From assembly GCA_021815405.1 (NCBI GenBank), contig JAKAGV010000016.1, positions 96,714-160,713 on the forward strand: 64,000 nucleotides of DNA, written 5' to 3'. This document shows, in pieces, positions 29,447 to 38,165 of this stretch; the first letter of the stretch is position 1; every line of letters begins with the position of its first letter. This DNA comes from Bacteroidota bacterium. GTDB taxonomy: Bacteria; Bacteroidota; Ignavibacteria; Ignavibacteriales; Ignavibacteriaceae. The notes under the pieces were generated by a model. It was not told where the DNA came from and ran no database searches. It worked only from the letters and a program-made list of their open reading frames with translations. Made by a program: the position numbers and the translations under genes.

Positions 29447-31411
29447 ATGTATAAAAATATTTTCAAATTGATTTATTTATTCACCTTTATTATTTCGATT
29501 ACCGCTTTCAGCCAGGTTAGGCTGCCTAAGCTTATAAGCGATGGAATGGTTCTTCAGCGAGATATTAATATCAAGATTTGGGGATGGGCTGACAAGAATG
29601 AAAAAGTCACAGTCCATTTTATGAATTCAAATTATAATGCTGTTGCAGATGATAAGGGTAATTGGAGTGTCGAACTGCCAAAGATGAAAGCAGGCGGTCC
29701 CTATGAAATGAAGATTGATGCAAGCAATTCAATTACTATTCATGATATAATGGTCGGAGATGTTTGGCTATGTTCCGGTCAATCGAATATGGAGTTGTGG
29801 ATGAGGAGAGTAAGCTGGAATTATCCTGGAGAAATAGCCCATTCTGAGAATAAATATATAAGGCAGTTTAAGGTTCCCGACAGCTATAATTTTAACGATC
29901 CGCAGGAAGATATAAATACAGGAAACATCTCTGCCGGCGAAGGAAGTTGGAAGATTGCGAGCCCTGAAAATACTCCAAATTTTTCTGCAGTCGCTTATTT
30001 TTTCGGAAAGTTCTTGTATGAAAAATATAAAGTGCCGATTGGCTTAATCAATTCAAGCCTCGGCGGCTCACCGATAGAATCATGGATAAGTGAGGATGCT
30101 ATAAAAAAATTTCCGCAATACTACAACCAAGCCCAAATGTTAAAGGATAGTACTTTAATCGAAAAAATTCATGCTTCAGATAATGCAAGGATTAATGCAT
30201 GGTACACACAGCTTTGGAAAGTTGATCAAGGCAATAAAGATCCTCAGCATATGTGGTATGATCCGGAATTAAAAACTTCTGATTGGAAGACTATGAAAGT
30301 TCCAGGTTACTGGGCAGATGAAACCAATCTTGGAATGTTAAATGGTGTCATTTGGTTTAGAAGAGAAATTGATATTCCTTCTTCTTTAGCAGGCAAACCT
30401 GCTAAATTAATTTTAGGAAGAATTGTCGATGCGGATTCTGCTTATGTTAACGGAGTGTTTGTTGGAAGCATTAGTTATCAATATCCTCCAAGCAGATTTG
30501 ATATTCCTTCAGGAGTTTTAAAAGCTGGTGAGAATAATATTACTGTTCGTGTTATTAGTAATATAGGCAAAGGTGGCTTTGTTCCGGATAAATTATATGG
30601 AATTGTAGCCAATGGAGATACAATTAATATTGCGGGTGAATGGAAATACAGACTCGGTGCGCAGATGCCGCCATTAGATGGGCAGACTTTTATCAGATGG
30701 ATGCCGATCGGATTATATAATGCTATGATTGCACCACTTCTTAATTATAAGATTAAAGGCACAATTTGGTACCAGGGTGAATCCAATGCAGGTAGACCTA
30801 ACGATTATCATAGTCTTATGGTAACTCTGATTAATGATTGGAGAGAAAAATGGTATGAAGGAGATTTTCCGTTCTTGTTTGTTCAGCTTCCAAATTTTAT
30901 GGATCCGACTAGCGAACCTGTTAACAGCGACTGGGCTCTTCTTCGGGAAGCTCAATTGAATACTTTGTCTGTTCCTAATACAGGTATGGCTGTTACTTAT
31001 GATATTGGAGAATGGAATGATATTCATCCGCTTGATAAAAAGGATGTCGGCTACAGGCTGTTTCTTGCAGCAGAAAAATTCGCATATGGAGATAATCATG
31101 TAGTTTATTCGGGTCCGATTTATAAATCCATGAAGGTTGAGGACAACAAAATTATTCTTTCTTTCACACATGTAGGCGGCGGGCTTGTGGCAAAAGGGAA
31201 CGGCATACTTAACTATTTTTCAATTGCCGGCGAAGATGGAAAATTTGTTTGGGCAAATGCAAGAATAGAAGGGGATAAAGTTGTTGTTTGGAATAATGAA
31301 ATTGCAAAACCTGTTGCGGTACGTTATGCCTGGGCACACGATCCGGAAGGTGCAAACTTATATAACAAAGAAGGATTGCCTGCTTCGCCTTTTAGAACAG
31401 ATAATTTCTAG
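29447..31411 (+). CDS. SASA-family acetylesterase (acetylxylan/sialate O-acetylesterase type)
   Basis: Likely removes O-acetyl groups from xylan or xylo-oligosaccharides in the periplasm. Signal peptide to about residue 22 (TAFSQ). The SGNH-like fold has block I GDVWLCSGQSN with Ser113 as nucleophile and a C-terminal WNDIHPLDK supplying Asp/His near residue 523. A galactose-binding-like beta-sandwich is inserted (about 265-390, GVIWFRREIDIPSSLAGK), as in many Bacteroidota enzymes annotated as sialate O-acetylesterase. No sialic acid genes are near, and the CE15 and xylanase neighbours make acetylxylan the better substrate guess. Confidence 0.83.
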   Translation: MYKNIFKLIYLFTFIISITAFSQVRLPKLISDGMVLQRDINIKIWGWADKNEKVTVHFMNSNYNAVADDKGNWSVELPKMKAGGPYEMKIDASNSITIHDIMVGDVWLCSGQSNMELWMRRVSWNYPGEIAHSENKYIRQFKVPDSYNFNDPQEDINTGNISAGEGSWKIASPENTPNFSAVAYFFGKFLYEKYKVPIGLINSSLGGSPIESWISEDAIKKFPQYYNQAQMLKDSTLIEKIHASDNARINAWYTQLWKVDQGNKDPQHMWYDPELKTSDWKTMKVPGYWADETNLGMLNGVIWFRREIDIPSSLAGKPAKLILGRIVDADSAYVNGVFVGSISYQYPPSRFDIPSGVLKAGENNITVRVISNIGKGGFVPDKLYGIVANGDTINIAGEWKYRLGAQMPPLDGQTFIRWMPIGLYNAMIAPLLNYKIKGTIWYQGESNAGRPNDYHSLMVTLINDWREKWYEGDFPFLFVQLPNFMDPTSEPVNSDWALLREAQLNTLSVPNTGMAVTYDIGEWNDIHPLDKKDVGYRLFLAAEKFAYGDNHVVYSGPIYKSMKVEDNKIILSFTHVGGGLVAKGNGILNYFSIAGEDGKFVWANARIEGDKVVVWNNEIAKPVAVRYAWAHDPEGANLYNKEGLPASPFRTDNF

Positions 31412-31538
31412 CTTAAATTAAGCCATAGATTTATTTAAAGATTTTTTAAGCAATTAAATACAATTTTTGCAATAAGCAAAGTGCTGAGAGGATAAAAGAA
31501 TGTATCTCTTTACTATTTGCCCAATTAAGGAGATAAAA

Positions 31539-31709
31539 ATGAAAATAAGAAAATAGTGCTTATACTTATTTATTGTTTCTTTTATGGGTATGGCAAATTC
31601 ACAAACGATCGATTCACTTTATGAAGTAGATACCTGGCAAGTATGTGATCCTAAATTGAACCGGTGTAAATTTAATGGATGCCTTGTATTCTGCCTTGAT
31701 TATGATTGA
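31539..31709 (+). pseudogene. Broken secreted-protein gene, nonsense at codon 6 and truncated
   Basis: A good ribosome site (AAGGAGAT) precedes ATG 31539, but the sixth codon is TAG. Beyond it the frame continues as a signal peptide (CLYLFIVSFMGMANSQ) and a short mature part (TIDSLYEVDTWQV) before TGA at 31707. It looks like the remains of an exported protein behind the acetylesterase. The family cannot be told from so little. It sits directly on the lacI promoter. Bases 31412-31538 hold nothing else I recognise. Confidence 0.55.
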
Positions 31710-31763
31710 TTTTGAAATAATCTAATTATATTTTTGTTGTTAATAAAAATTAAAACGTTTCAA
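31706..31763 (+). promoter_or_regulatory. Promoter and operator 3, lacI autoregulation
   Basis: TTG at 31706 and an exact TAnnTTTG box (TATTTTTG, 31729-31736) keep the 23-base step seen at the other sites. The operator TTAAAACGTTTCAA (31750-31763) lies after the -7 box, near the expected transcription start, instead of overlapping it. This position suits repression of the regulator's own gene, which begins at 31810. Confidence 0.65.
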
Positions 31764-31809
31764 TAAATGGCATAAGAACAGAAAAAATGTCGGAGAAATA
31801 AATTTATTA

Positions 31810-32841
31810 ATGAAAAAAATTACAATCGAAGAGGTAGCAAAAATAGCCGGAGTATCGAAGGGAACCATTTCTGCCGTTATCAATGCAAAAAATACTGTTA
31901 AGCCTGAAACAAGAGATCATATCCTTGAAGTAATGAAGGATTTAAACTTTCGTCCTAAAGGTGTAGCCCGGAACTTAAAAAATGGTGCTAAAGATAAAAG
32001 CATTGGGATAATTATAAAAGATTTAAATTATCCGTTTTACACTTCAGTTGCTACAGGGGCTAGAGAATACGCAAAGAGCAAAGGGTATTCGGTTATTGTT
32101 GCCAGCTCTGAAAACGATCATGAGTATGAAAAAAAATTATCTCATCTGTTTTCTACAAAAGATATAAAAGGAATAATAATAGCTCCAATTGTTGAAGGTG
32201 CTTCTGAAATTGAACATCTATTCAAACTAAAAATGATAAATTACCCTTTCGTACTTTTAGAAGATGTGAAAGGAATTCAAGCAAATGTAGTGGCAATTGA
32301 TAACATCCGAGCAATCAAAAAAGCTGTAAAATATTTGATTGAAAGCGGTCATACCAAAATAGTGCACTTTGCAGGACCTCCAAGCTCTTCGCATACTCAA
32401 GAAAGAATAGAGGGATTCCGTCATGCATTCAGTGAAAGTACGTTAGTTTTTAATAAAAGCATGATAGTTTCTATAGGTTCCGACCATGAGGAAAGCTATA
32501 GAAAAACTTTAGAATATTTTAAACATAAAAACCGAAAAGAGTATCCAACTGCCATTGTTTGTTTCAACGATTTGCAAGCACTTGCAGTTATGACTGCATT
32601 GAAGGAATTAAATATCAAGATTCCAGAAGATATTTCAATTATTGGTAACGACGATATCTTTTATGCTAAAATATATCCTGTCCCATTAACGACAATAAGC
32701 GCACCACAGCATGAAATAGGACGAAGAGCTGCGGAAATACTAATAAGAAATATTGAATCTCCGAAATTTATCCAAATAGAACGCGTCGTATTGGAGACTG
32801 AGTTTATTGTTAGAGAATCCTCAAAGGTTCTAAATCGCTAA
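31810..32841 (+). CDS. LacI-family transcriptional regulator, candidate master repressor of the locus
   Basis: Residues 1-60 are a LacI helix-turn-helix (ITIEEVAKIAGVSKGTISAVI) with a hinge (FRPKGVARNLKNG). Residues 63-335 form the sugar-binding sensor (SIGIIIKDLNYPFYTSVATGA, SIIGNDDIFYAKIYPVPLTTI, FIVRESS). At 343 residues it is the usual size. An operator of the type this family binds (palindrome with central CG) lies before its own gene and before the receptor, xylR, GH3 and uxuA-operon genes, so it is the natural candidate for all five. The inducer is probably a xylan or glucuronate breakdown product, which the sequence does not show. Confidence 0.87.
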   Translation: MKKITIEEVAKIAGVSKGTISAVINAKNTVKPETRDHILEVMKDLNFRPKGVARNLKNGAKDKSIGIIIKDLNYPFYTSVATGAREYAKSKGYSVIVASSENDHEYEKKLSHLFSTKDIKGIIIAPIVEGASEIEHLFKLKMINYPFVLLEDVKGIQANVVAIDNIRAIKKAVKYLIESGHTKIVHFAGPPSSSHTQERIEGFRHAFSESTLVFNKSMIVSIGSDHEESYRKTLEYFKHKNRKEYPTAIVCFNDLQALAVMTALKELNIKIPEDISIIGNDDIFYAKIYPVPLTTISAPQHEIGRRAAEILIRNIESPKFIQIERVVLETEFIVRESSKVLNR

Positions 32842-32907
32842 TCTTATCTGTTTGACGTAAATTCCCAATAAATTACTAGTTTTTTTAGCAATAAGAGCAA
32901 TTTTTTA

Positions 32908-32949
32908 TTGACATTTATATTTATTCTTTGTAATATTAAAACGGTTCAA
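32908..32949 (+). promoter_or_regulatory. Promoter and operator 4, upstream of GH3
   Basis: TTGACA begins at 32908 and the operator TTAAAACGGTTCAA at 32936, the same 28-base step as in modules 1, 2 and 5. The intervening -7 region reads TAATATTA (32931), a weak version of TATTATTG. The 69 bases up to the GH3 ATG form the leader. Confidence 0.62.
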
Positions 32950-33018
32950 TTTAATTTGAACTGATAAAGAAAATCTTATATAAAATAATATTAATTATAA
33001 TTAGAAGAGTATCAAAAG

Positions 33019-35370
33019 ATGATTGATAATCTTTCGCTCGAAGAAATTTCAAAATCAAAAGAGGAAATCAGCTATAAAAATCCGAAGTTATCTATTGATG
33101 AAAGGGTATCCGATTTATTAAGCCGGATGACCCTTGAAGAAAAAGTAGCCCAAATGATTTGTATTTGGGGGCAAAAAAAAACAACAATACTTGATGACCA
33201 AGGAGCCTTAGATCTTTCCAAATTGAAATCAAATTTTAGCAAAGGGCTAGGTCAAATAGGAAGATTAAGCGATACAAATTGCGGCTTAACTCCGGTTGAG
33301 ATGACAATTCTTGCAAATCAAATTCAAAAATATTTTACTGAAAATACCCGTTTAGGCATCCCGGTTATTTTTCATGAAGAATGCCTTCACGGCTTGGCTG
33401 CAAAAGACGCTACTAGCTATCCGCAGCCAATAGGATTAGCAGCAACTTTTAATCCTGAATTGATTGAAGAAATTTATACAGCTATAGCCGAAGATGCTCG
33501 TTCGAGAGGAGCCCACCAGGCACTTACTCCGGTAGTTGACGTAGCACGTGAACCAAGGTGGGGTCGAGTTGAAGAAACTTTCGGGGAAGATCCATACCTC
33601 GTATCACGAATGGGAGTAGCTGCAGTAAAAGGTTTTCAGGGAGACGGGAGTTTTAAAAAACAGCCGAATGGTCGAGCTGATAAAAAAAGAGTAATAGCAA
33701 CTCTTAAACATTTTGCTGCGCACGGACAACCGGAATCCGGAACAAACTGTGGACCAGTAAATGTATCTGAAAGACTACTGCGAGATACATTCCTTTACCC
33801 ATTTAAAAAAGCTATTGAAGAAGGTAATGCTTTAAGTGTGATGGCTTCATATAATGAGATTGATGGTATACCTTCTCATGCAAATCAATGGTTACTGAAA
33901 AAAATTTTACGCGAGGAATGGGGATTTCAGGGCTTTGTAGTTTCGGATTATTATGCTGTTACCGAATTAAACCTAAGAGATGAAGCAGTTAGTCATTCGG
34001 TGGCAAAAGATAAAGATGAAGCTGCTATGATTGCAGTAAATTCAGGTGTAAATATTGAATTACCTGATCCGGACTGTTATCCAAATTTAGTTTATCTCGT
34101 TAAGGAAGGAAAAATTAAAGAGTCGACAATAGATGAATTAGTCGGATCTCTTTTAAAACATAAATTTCTGCTTGGCTTATTTGAAGATCCTTATGTTGAT
34201 TCTGATGATGTTCAAACAGAAGTTAGGTTGGAGCGAGAAAGAAGTTTAGCATTAAAAGCTGCACATCAGACTATTACTCTTCTTAAAAATGAAAGTAATC
34301 TGCTTCCACTGGATCTGTCTAACAAAGATCAAAAGAAAAAAACTATAGCTGTAATTGGCCCTAATGCTGACTACAAATTACTTGGTGGTTACAGCGGTAA
34401 ACCGAAATATTATACATCGGTATTGGAAGGTATAAGAAGTAAAGCTGGAGATAATTTTAATATCATTTATAGCGAAGGTTGTAAGATAACAGCAAAAGGT
34501 GCATGGGATGTAGATGAGATTGAATTCCCGAATCCTGAGGAAAATAAAAAATTAATTAAAGAAGCTGTTGAAACGGCGTTGAAATCAGATATCGTTGTAC
34601 TTGCTGTCGGCGACAACGAATTAACTTCTAGAGAAGCTTGGAATAAAAACCATATGGGCGACAGGGCAGACCTTGAACTTTTCGGAGTGCAGAATGAACT
34701 GGTTAAAGCAGTTGTTGAAACCGGAAAACCGGTTATTGCATTAATTTTTAATGGGCGACCAATCTCAATCAATTATATTAAATCAAACGTACCGGCAATT
34801 CTTGAATGCTGGTACCTTGGACAAGAAACAGGGATCGCAGTTGCTGACGTTCTTTTTGGAGATTATAATCCCGGCGGCAAGTTGCCTATTTCGATTCCTC
34901 GTTCAGCTGGGCATGTGCCAAGTTTTTATAATTACAAACCTTCCGCTAGACGCGGATATCTGGGCGACGAAGTTACTCCTCTATATCCGTTCGGTTTTGG
35001 ATTAAGCTATACCAATTTTGAGTTCAGCAATTTAAGATTGGAAAAATCTAAGATTACTAAAGACGAATCAACAAAAGTTTTTGTAGATATCAAAAATACC
35101 GGCAGCCGATATGGCGAAGAAGTAGTTCAGATGTATATCAGAGATGTATTCAGCTCTGTTACCAGACCTGTTAAAGAGCTAAAAGGTTTTAAGAGATTAG
35201 CTTTGAAGTCGGGTGAATCTAAGACAGTTTCGCTGACTATTGAGCCGGAAATCTTATCCTTTACAAATATTGATATGGAATTTGTTGTGGAGCCAGGAGA
35301 CTTTGAGATTATGGTCGGCAATTCTTCAAGAGATGAAGATCTGAAAAAAATTATATTGCATGTAGAATAA
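33019..35370 (+). CDS. GH3 beta-xylosidase/beta-glucosidase, cytoplasmic
   Basis: Hydrolyses imported xylo-oligosaccharides to xylose. There is no signal peptide; the protein begins directly with the mature-type sequence, which fits a cytoplasmic site next to the GPH importer. Domain 1 (about 30-375) is a TIM barrel with the family nucleophile D310 in VVSDYYAV. Domain 2 (about 405-640, LLPLDLS, PGGKLPISIPRS) is the alpha/beta sandwich, and a fibronectin-III-like end (about 700-780) closes it. At 783 residues it is a normal three-domain GH3. The KHFAAHGQPESG motif is seen in xylosidase-type members. It is driven from operator 4 and followed by the symporter 94 bases later. Confidence 0.86.
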   Translation: MIDNLSLEEISKSKEEISYKNPKLSIDERVSDLLSRMTLEEKVAQMICIWGQKKTTILDDQGALDLSKLKSNFSKGLGQIGRLSDTNCGLTPVEMTILANQIQKYFTENTRLGIPVIFHEECLHGLAAKDATSYPQPIGLAATFNPELIEEIYTAIAEDARSRGAHQALTPVVDVAREPRWGRVEETFGEDPYLVSRMGVAAVKGFQGDGSFKKQPNGRADKKRVIATLKHFAAHGQPESGTNCGPVNVSERLLRDTFLYPFKKAIEEGNALSVMASYNEIDGIPSHANQWLLKKILREEWGFQGFVVSDYYAVTELNLRDEAVSHSVAKDKDEAAMIAVNSGVNIELPDPDCYPNLVYLVKEGKIKESTIDELVGSLLKHKFLLGLFEDPYVDSDDVQTEVRLERERSLALKAAHQTITLLKNESNLLPLDLSNKDQKKKTIAVIGPNADYKLLGGYSGKPKYYTSVLEGIRSKAGDNFNIIYSEGCKITAKGAWDVDEIEFPNPEENKKLIKEAVETALKSDIVVLAVGDNELTSREAWNKNHMGDRADLELFGVQNELVKAVVETGKPVIALIFNGRPISINYIKSNVPAILECWYLGQETGIAVADVLFGDYNPGGKLPISIPRSAGHVPSFYNYKPSARRGYLGDEVTPLYPFGFGLSYTNFEFSNLRLEKSKITKDESTKVFVDIKNTGSRYGEEVVQMYIRDVFSSVTRPVKELKGFKRLALKSGESKTVSLTIEPEILSFTNIDMEFVVEPGDFEIMVGNSSRDEDLKKIILHVE

Positions 35371-35464
35371 AAAATCTTTATAAGCATCAAAATATTTTTG
35401 ATCTACTGATCTCTATATTTAATTAATAATATTTCTAAATTTATTTAAAAGTACGGGGTACGTT

Positions 35465-36883
35465 TTGCAGAACCAAACAGAAAAACTGTCCGTTAAAGAA
35501 AAAATTGGATTCAGTTTAGGCGACTATGCTTCCAATTTATTTTTCCAAACATTCATACTTTTTTTATTAATTTTTTATACCGATGTATTTGGCTTACCTG
35601 CCGCTGCAGTTGGAACAATGTTTCTTGTAACGCGTGTTTGGGATGCATTCTTCGATCCAATTATCGGTATAATTTCAGACAGGACTCAAACTCGCTGGGG
35701 CAAATTCAGACCATTCCTTTTGTGGTTTGCTTTGCCTTTTGCCGTCATCGGAGTTCTAACTTTTACTACTCCTGGTTTTAACACTACCGGTAAATTAGTT
35801 TATGCTTACATATCATATTCATTTATGATGATGATATACTCAGCTATCAACGTTCCTTATTCCGCTTTGATGGGAGTAATAACTTCAAATTCTGAACAGC
35901 GTGTAGTTCTTTCCTCATACAGATTCGTTGCAGCATTTTCCGGTGGCTTTACAGTTCAAGGTATTACTCTTTATCTGGTAAGTTACTTTGGACATGGAAA
36001 TACTCAATTAGGATGGCAGCTTGCAATGGCTACAATAGCCGGTTTGGCTTTTGTTGCTTTTATGATAACTTTTTTAACAACTAAAGAAAGAGTAAATCCT
36101 CCGAAAGGACAGAAGACTGAATTTAAGGTTGATCTAAAAGACTTATATAAGAATAAGCCATGGGTATTAATTGCAGGCGCTACTGTCTTTCAGCTTATAT
36201 ACATTGTAATGCGCAGTTCATCAATTTCATATTACTTTAAATATTATGTCGGAACTCAGCAGTGGAATTTATTCGGTCATAATTTTAATATGTCGATTGA
36301 TGATTTGACATCAACTTTTCTGATGTCCGGTACAATTGCTACTGTTATCGGCGCAATTATGACCAACTTCTTTTCCAAGATATTTGATAAGAAGCTTACT
36401 TATCTGGGATTCCTTATTATCAGCGCTATATTATGCGCATCGTTTTATTTCCTTACACCTCAAAATATTACCTTAATGTATATCATAAATTTATTCGTTT
36501 CATTTTTCTTTGGTCCTGTTTCGGTACTTCAGTGGGCTATGTACACGGATGCGGCTGACTTTTCCGAATGGAAAAATAGTCGTAGAGCTACCGGTTTAAT
36601 TATGGCAGCCTCATTATTCGCTCTTAAACTTGGGCTGTCTCTCGGTGGTGCATTAGTCGGCTGGATTCTTGCCTATCATAACTATGTAGCAAATGCGGTT
36701 CAATCTACGGAATCAATGAATGGAATCCGATTGCTGATGAGTTTTTATCCGGCTGTTTTCGGAATTGTCGGTGGGCTGCTTATGTTTTTCTATCCTCTTA
36801 CAAATAAGATGATGATTAAAATCGAAGAAGATTTGAATGCAAGACGTAGAGATAGTAAAGCAGATTTAGTTGAAGCTTCTTAA
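35465..36883 (+). CDS. GPH-family sugar:cation symporter (xyloside importer, XynP-like)
   Basis: Carries pentosides or xylo-oligosaccharides across the inner membrane with Na+ or H+. TTG start at 35465. The N-terminus has the family hallmark (KLSVKEKIGFSLGDYASNLFFQ) and the motif RVWDAFFDPIIGIISDRT with WGKFRPFLLW. About 12 hydrophobic segments follow, with PVSVLQWAMYTDAADF near residue 360. At 472 residues it is typical. Placed between GH3 and GH8 it completes an uptake-and-cleavage chain. Confidence 0.88.
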   Translation: MQNQTEKLSVKEKIGFSLGDYASNLFFQTFILFLLIFYTDVFGLPAAAVGTMFLVTRVWDAFFDPIIGIISDRTQTRWGKFRPFLLWFALPFAVIGVLTFTTPGFNTTGKLVYAYISYSFMMMIYSAINVPYSALMGVITSNSEQRVVLSSYRFVAAFSGGFTVQGITLYLVSYFGHGNTQLGWQLAMATIAGLAFVAFMITFLTTKERVNPPKGQKTEFKVDLKDLYKNKPWVLIAGATVFQLIYIVMRSSSISYYFKYYVGTQQWNLFGHNFNMSIDDLTSTFLMSGTIATVIGAIMTNFFSKIFDKKLTYLGFLIISAILCASFYFLTPQNITLMYIINLFVSFFFGPVSVLQWAMYTDAADFSEWKNSRRATGLIMAASLFALKLGLSLGGALVGWILAYHNYVANAVQSTESMNGIRLLMSFYPAVFGIVGGLLMFFYPLTNKMMIKIEEDLNARRRDSKADLVEAS

Positions 36884-36897
36884 AAAAGTAATGCCTT

Positions 36898-38148
36898 ATG
36901 AAAATCAAAAGTATTCTTTTCCTAATTTTCTTTTCTGTTTTAGTTATAGCTGGAAATAGGAATGCCTCCGGTTCATATTATACAGGAAAGTATTCTAATC
37001 TATTCATAGATTTGTTAGGCAAAAACCAGGAACAGATCAATTCCAAAGTTGACAGTGCCTTCAATCAATTATTTTTTGGTGATAATAAAACTCAGAGATT
37101 GTTTTATCCGGTTGGCTCAGATATGGGATACATTGAAGACATTAATAACCAGGATGTCCGAACTGAAGGTATGTCATACGGAATGATGATAGCAGTCCAA
37201 CTTAATAAGAAGGAAGTATTTGATAAGCTTTGGAAATGGGCAAAGACATATATGCAGTTCCAAAGCGGGCAGCATAAAGATTTTTTTGCCTGGCATTGCC
37301 GAACTGACGGTACAAAAATCGATTCTGCTTCAGCCTCCGATGGAGAGCAGTGGTTTGTAATGTCGCTCTTCTTTGCAGCAGCAAGATGGGGAGATGGAAA
37401 AGGAATGTTTAACTACAAAGCCGAAGCACAAAATATTTTGGATGCAATGCTTTCCAAAGCAGACTCTTCGGATAGAGGGGATGTTGTTACAAACATGTTC
37501 AATAAAAAAAATCATCTTGTAGTTTTTGTACCAAACGGCGCTGCCGATAAGTTTAGCGATCCGTCTTATATCCTTCCGCATTATTACGAACTTTGGGCAA
37601 GATGGGCGGATAAAAATAATTCCTTTTGGTGTGAAGCAGCATCAACAGGTAGAAATTTTTTGGAGAAAGCAGCAAATACTGAAACAGGATTATGCCCGGA
37701 CTATGCTCGCTTCGACGGTACTCCAGTAAGTTCCTGGGGTGGTCATAACGATTTCAGATTCGATGCATGGCGTGTTGCAATGAATTCTGCAATGGATTAT
37801 GAATGGTTCAGAAAAGATAATTGGGAAGTTACCGAATGCAACCGCCTTCTAAATTTTTTTTCATTGCAAGGGATAGATGATTACGGAAACCAATATACTC
37901 TTGACGGCAAGAAACTAAGTAATGATCATAGCACCGGCTTGGTAGCAATGAATGCGGTTGCAGCTGTTGCTTCAACAAATAAAGATAAAAAAGATTTTGT
38001 TCAGGCACTTTGGGATGTACCAATCCCGACTGGTGAATACCGCTACTATGACGGTATGCTTTATATGCTGGGTCTGCTTCAAGTAAGTGGTAATTTCAGA
38101 ATTTACAAACTACCGGTTAATCCGAAGTCAAACTGCTCGAACGATTAA
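36898..38148 (+). CDS. GH8 reducing-end xylose-releasing exo-oligoxylanase (Rex-like)
   Basis: Rex enzymes split xylose from the reducing end of xylo-oligosaccharides. ATG 36898 is 15 bases after the symporter stop. A hydrophobic start (ILFLIFFSVLVIAG) suggests export to the periplasm, while many Rex enzymes are cytoplasmic. The GH8 signature RTEGMSYGMM contains the acid E90, and the segment DFFAWHCRTDG...SASDGEQWFVMSL matches the Rex group. At 416 residues it is close to Bacillus Rex plus a signal peptide. Confidence 0.86.
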   Translation: MKIKSILFLIFFSVLVIAGNRNASGSYYTGKYSNLFIDLLGKNQEQINSKVDSAFNQLFFGDNKTQRLFYPVGSDMGYIEDINNQDVRTEGMSYGMMIAVQLNKKEVFDKLWKWAKTYMQFQSGQHKDFFAWHCRTDGTKIDSASASDGEQWFVMSLFFAAARWGDGKGMFNYKAEAQNILDAMLSKADSSDRGDVVTNMFNKKNHLVVFVPNGAADKFSDPSYILPHYYELWARWADKNNSFWCEAASTGRNFLEKAANTETGLCPDYARFDGTPVSSWGGHNDFRFDAWRVAMNSAMDYEWFRKDNWEVTECNRLLNFFSLQGIDDYGNQYTLDGKKLSNDHSTGLVAMNAVAAVASTNKDKKDFVQALWDVPIPTGEYRYYDGMLYMLGLLQVSGNFRIYKLPVNPKSNCSND

Positions 38149-38165
38149 TCTAAAACAGGTATTAA

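Noticed and set aside
29447..31411. Sialic acid metabolism
   Set aside because: The SASA name is only historical; there are no sialidase, NanA or transporter genes nearby, and the surroundings are xylan genes.
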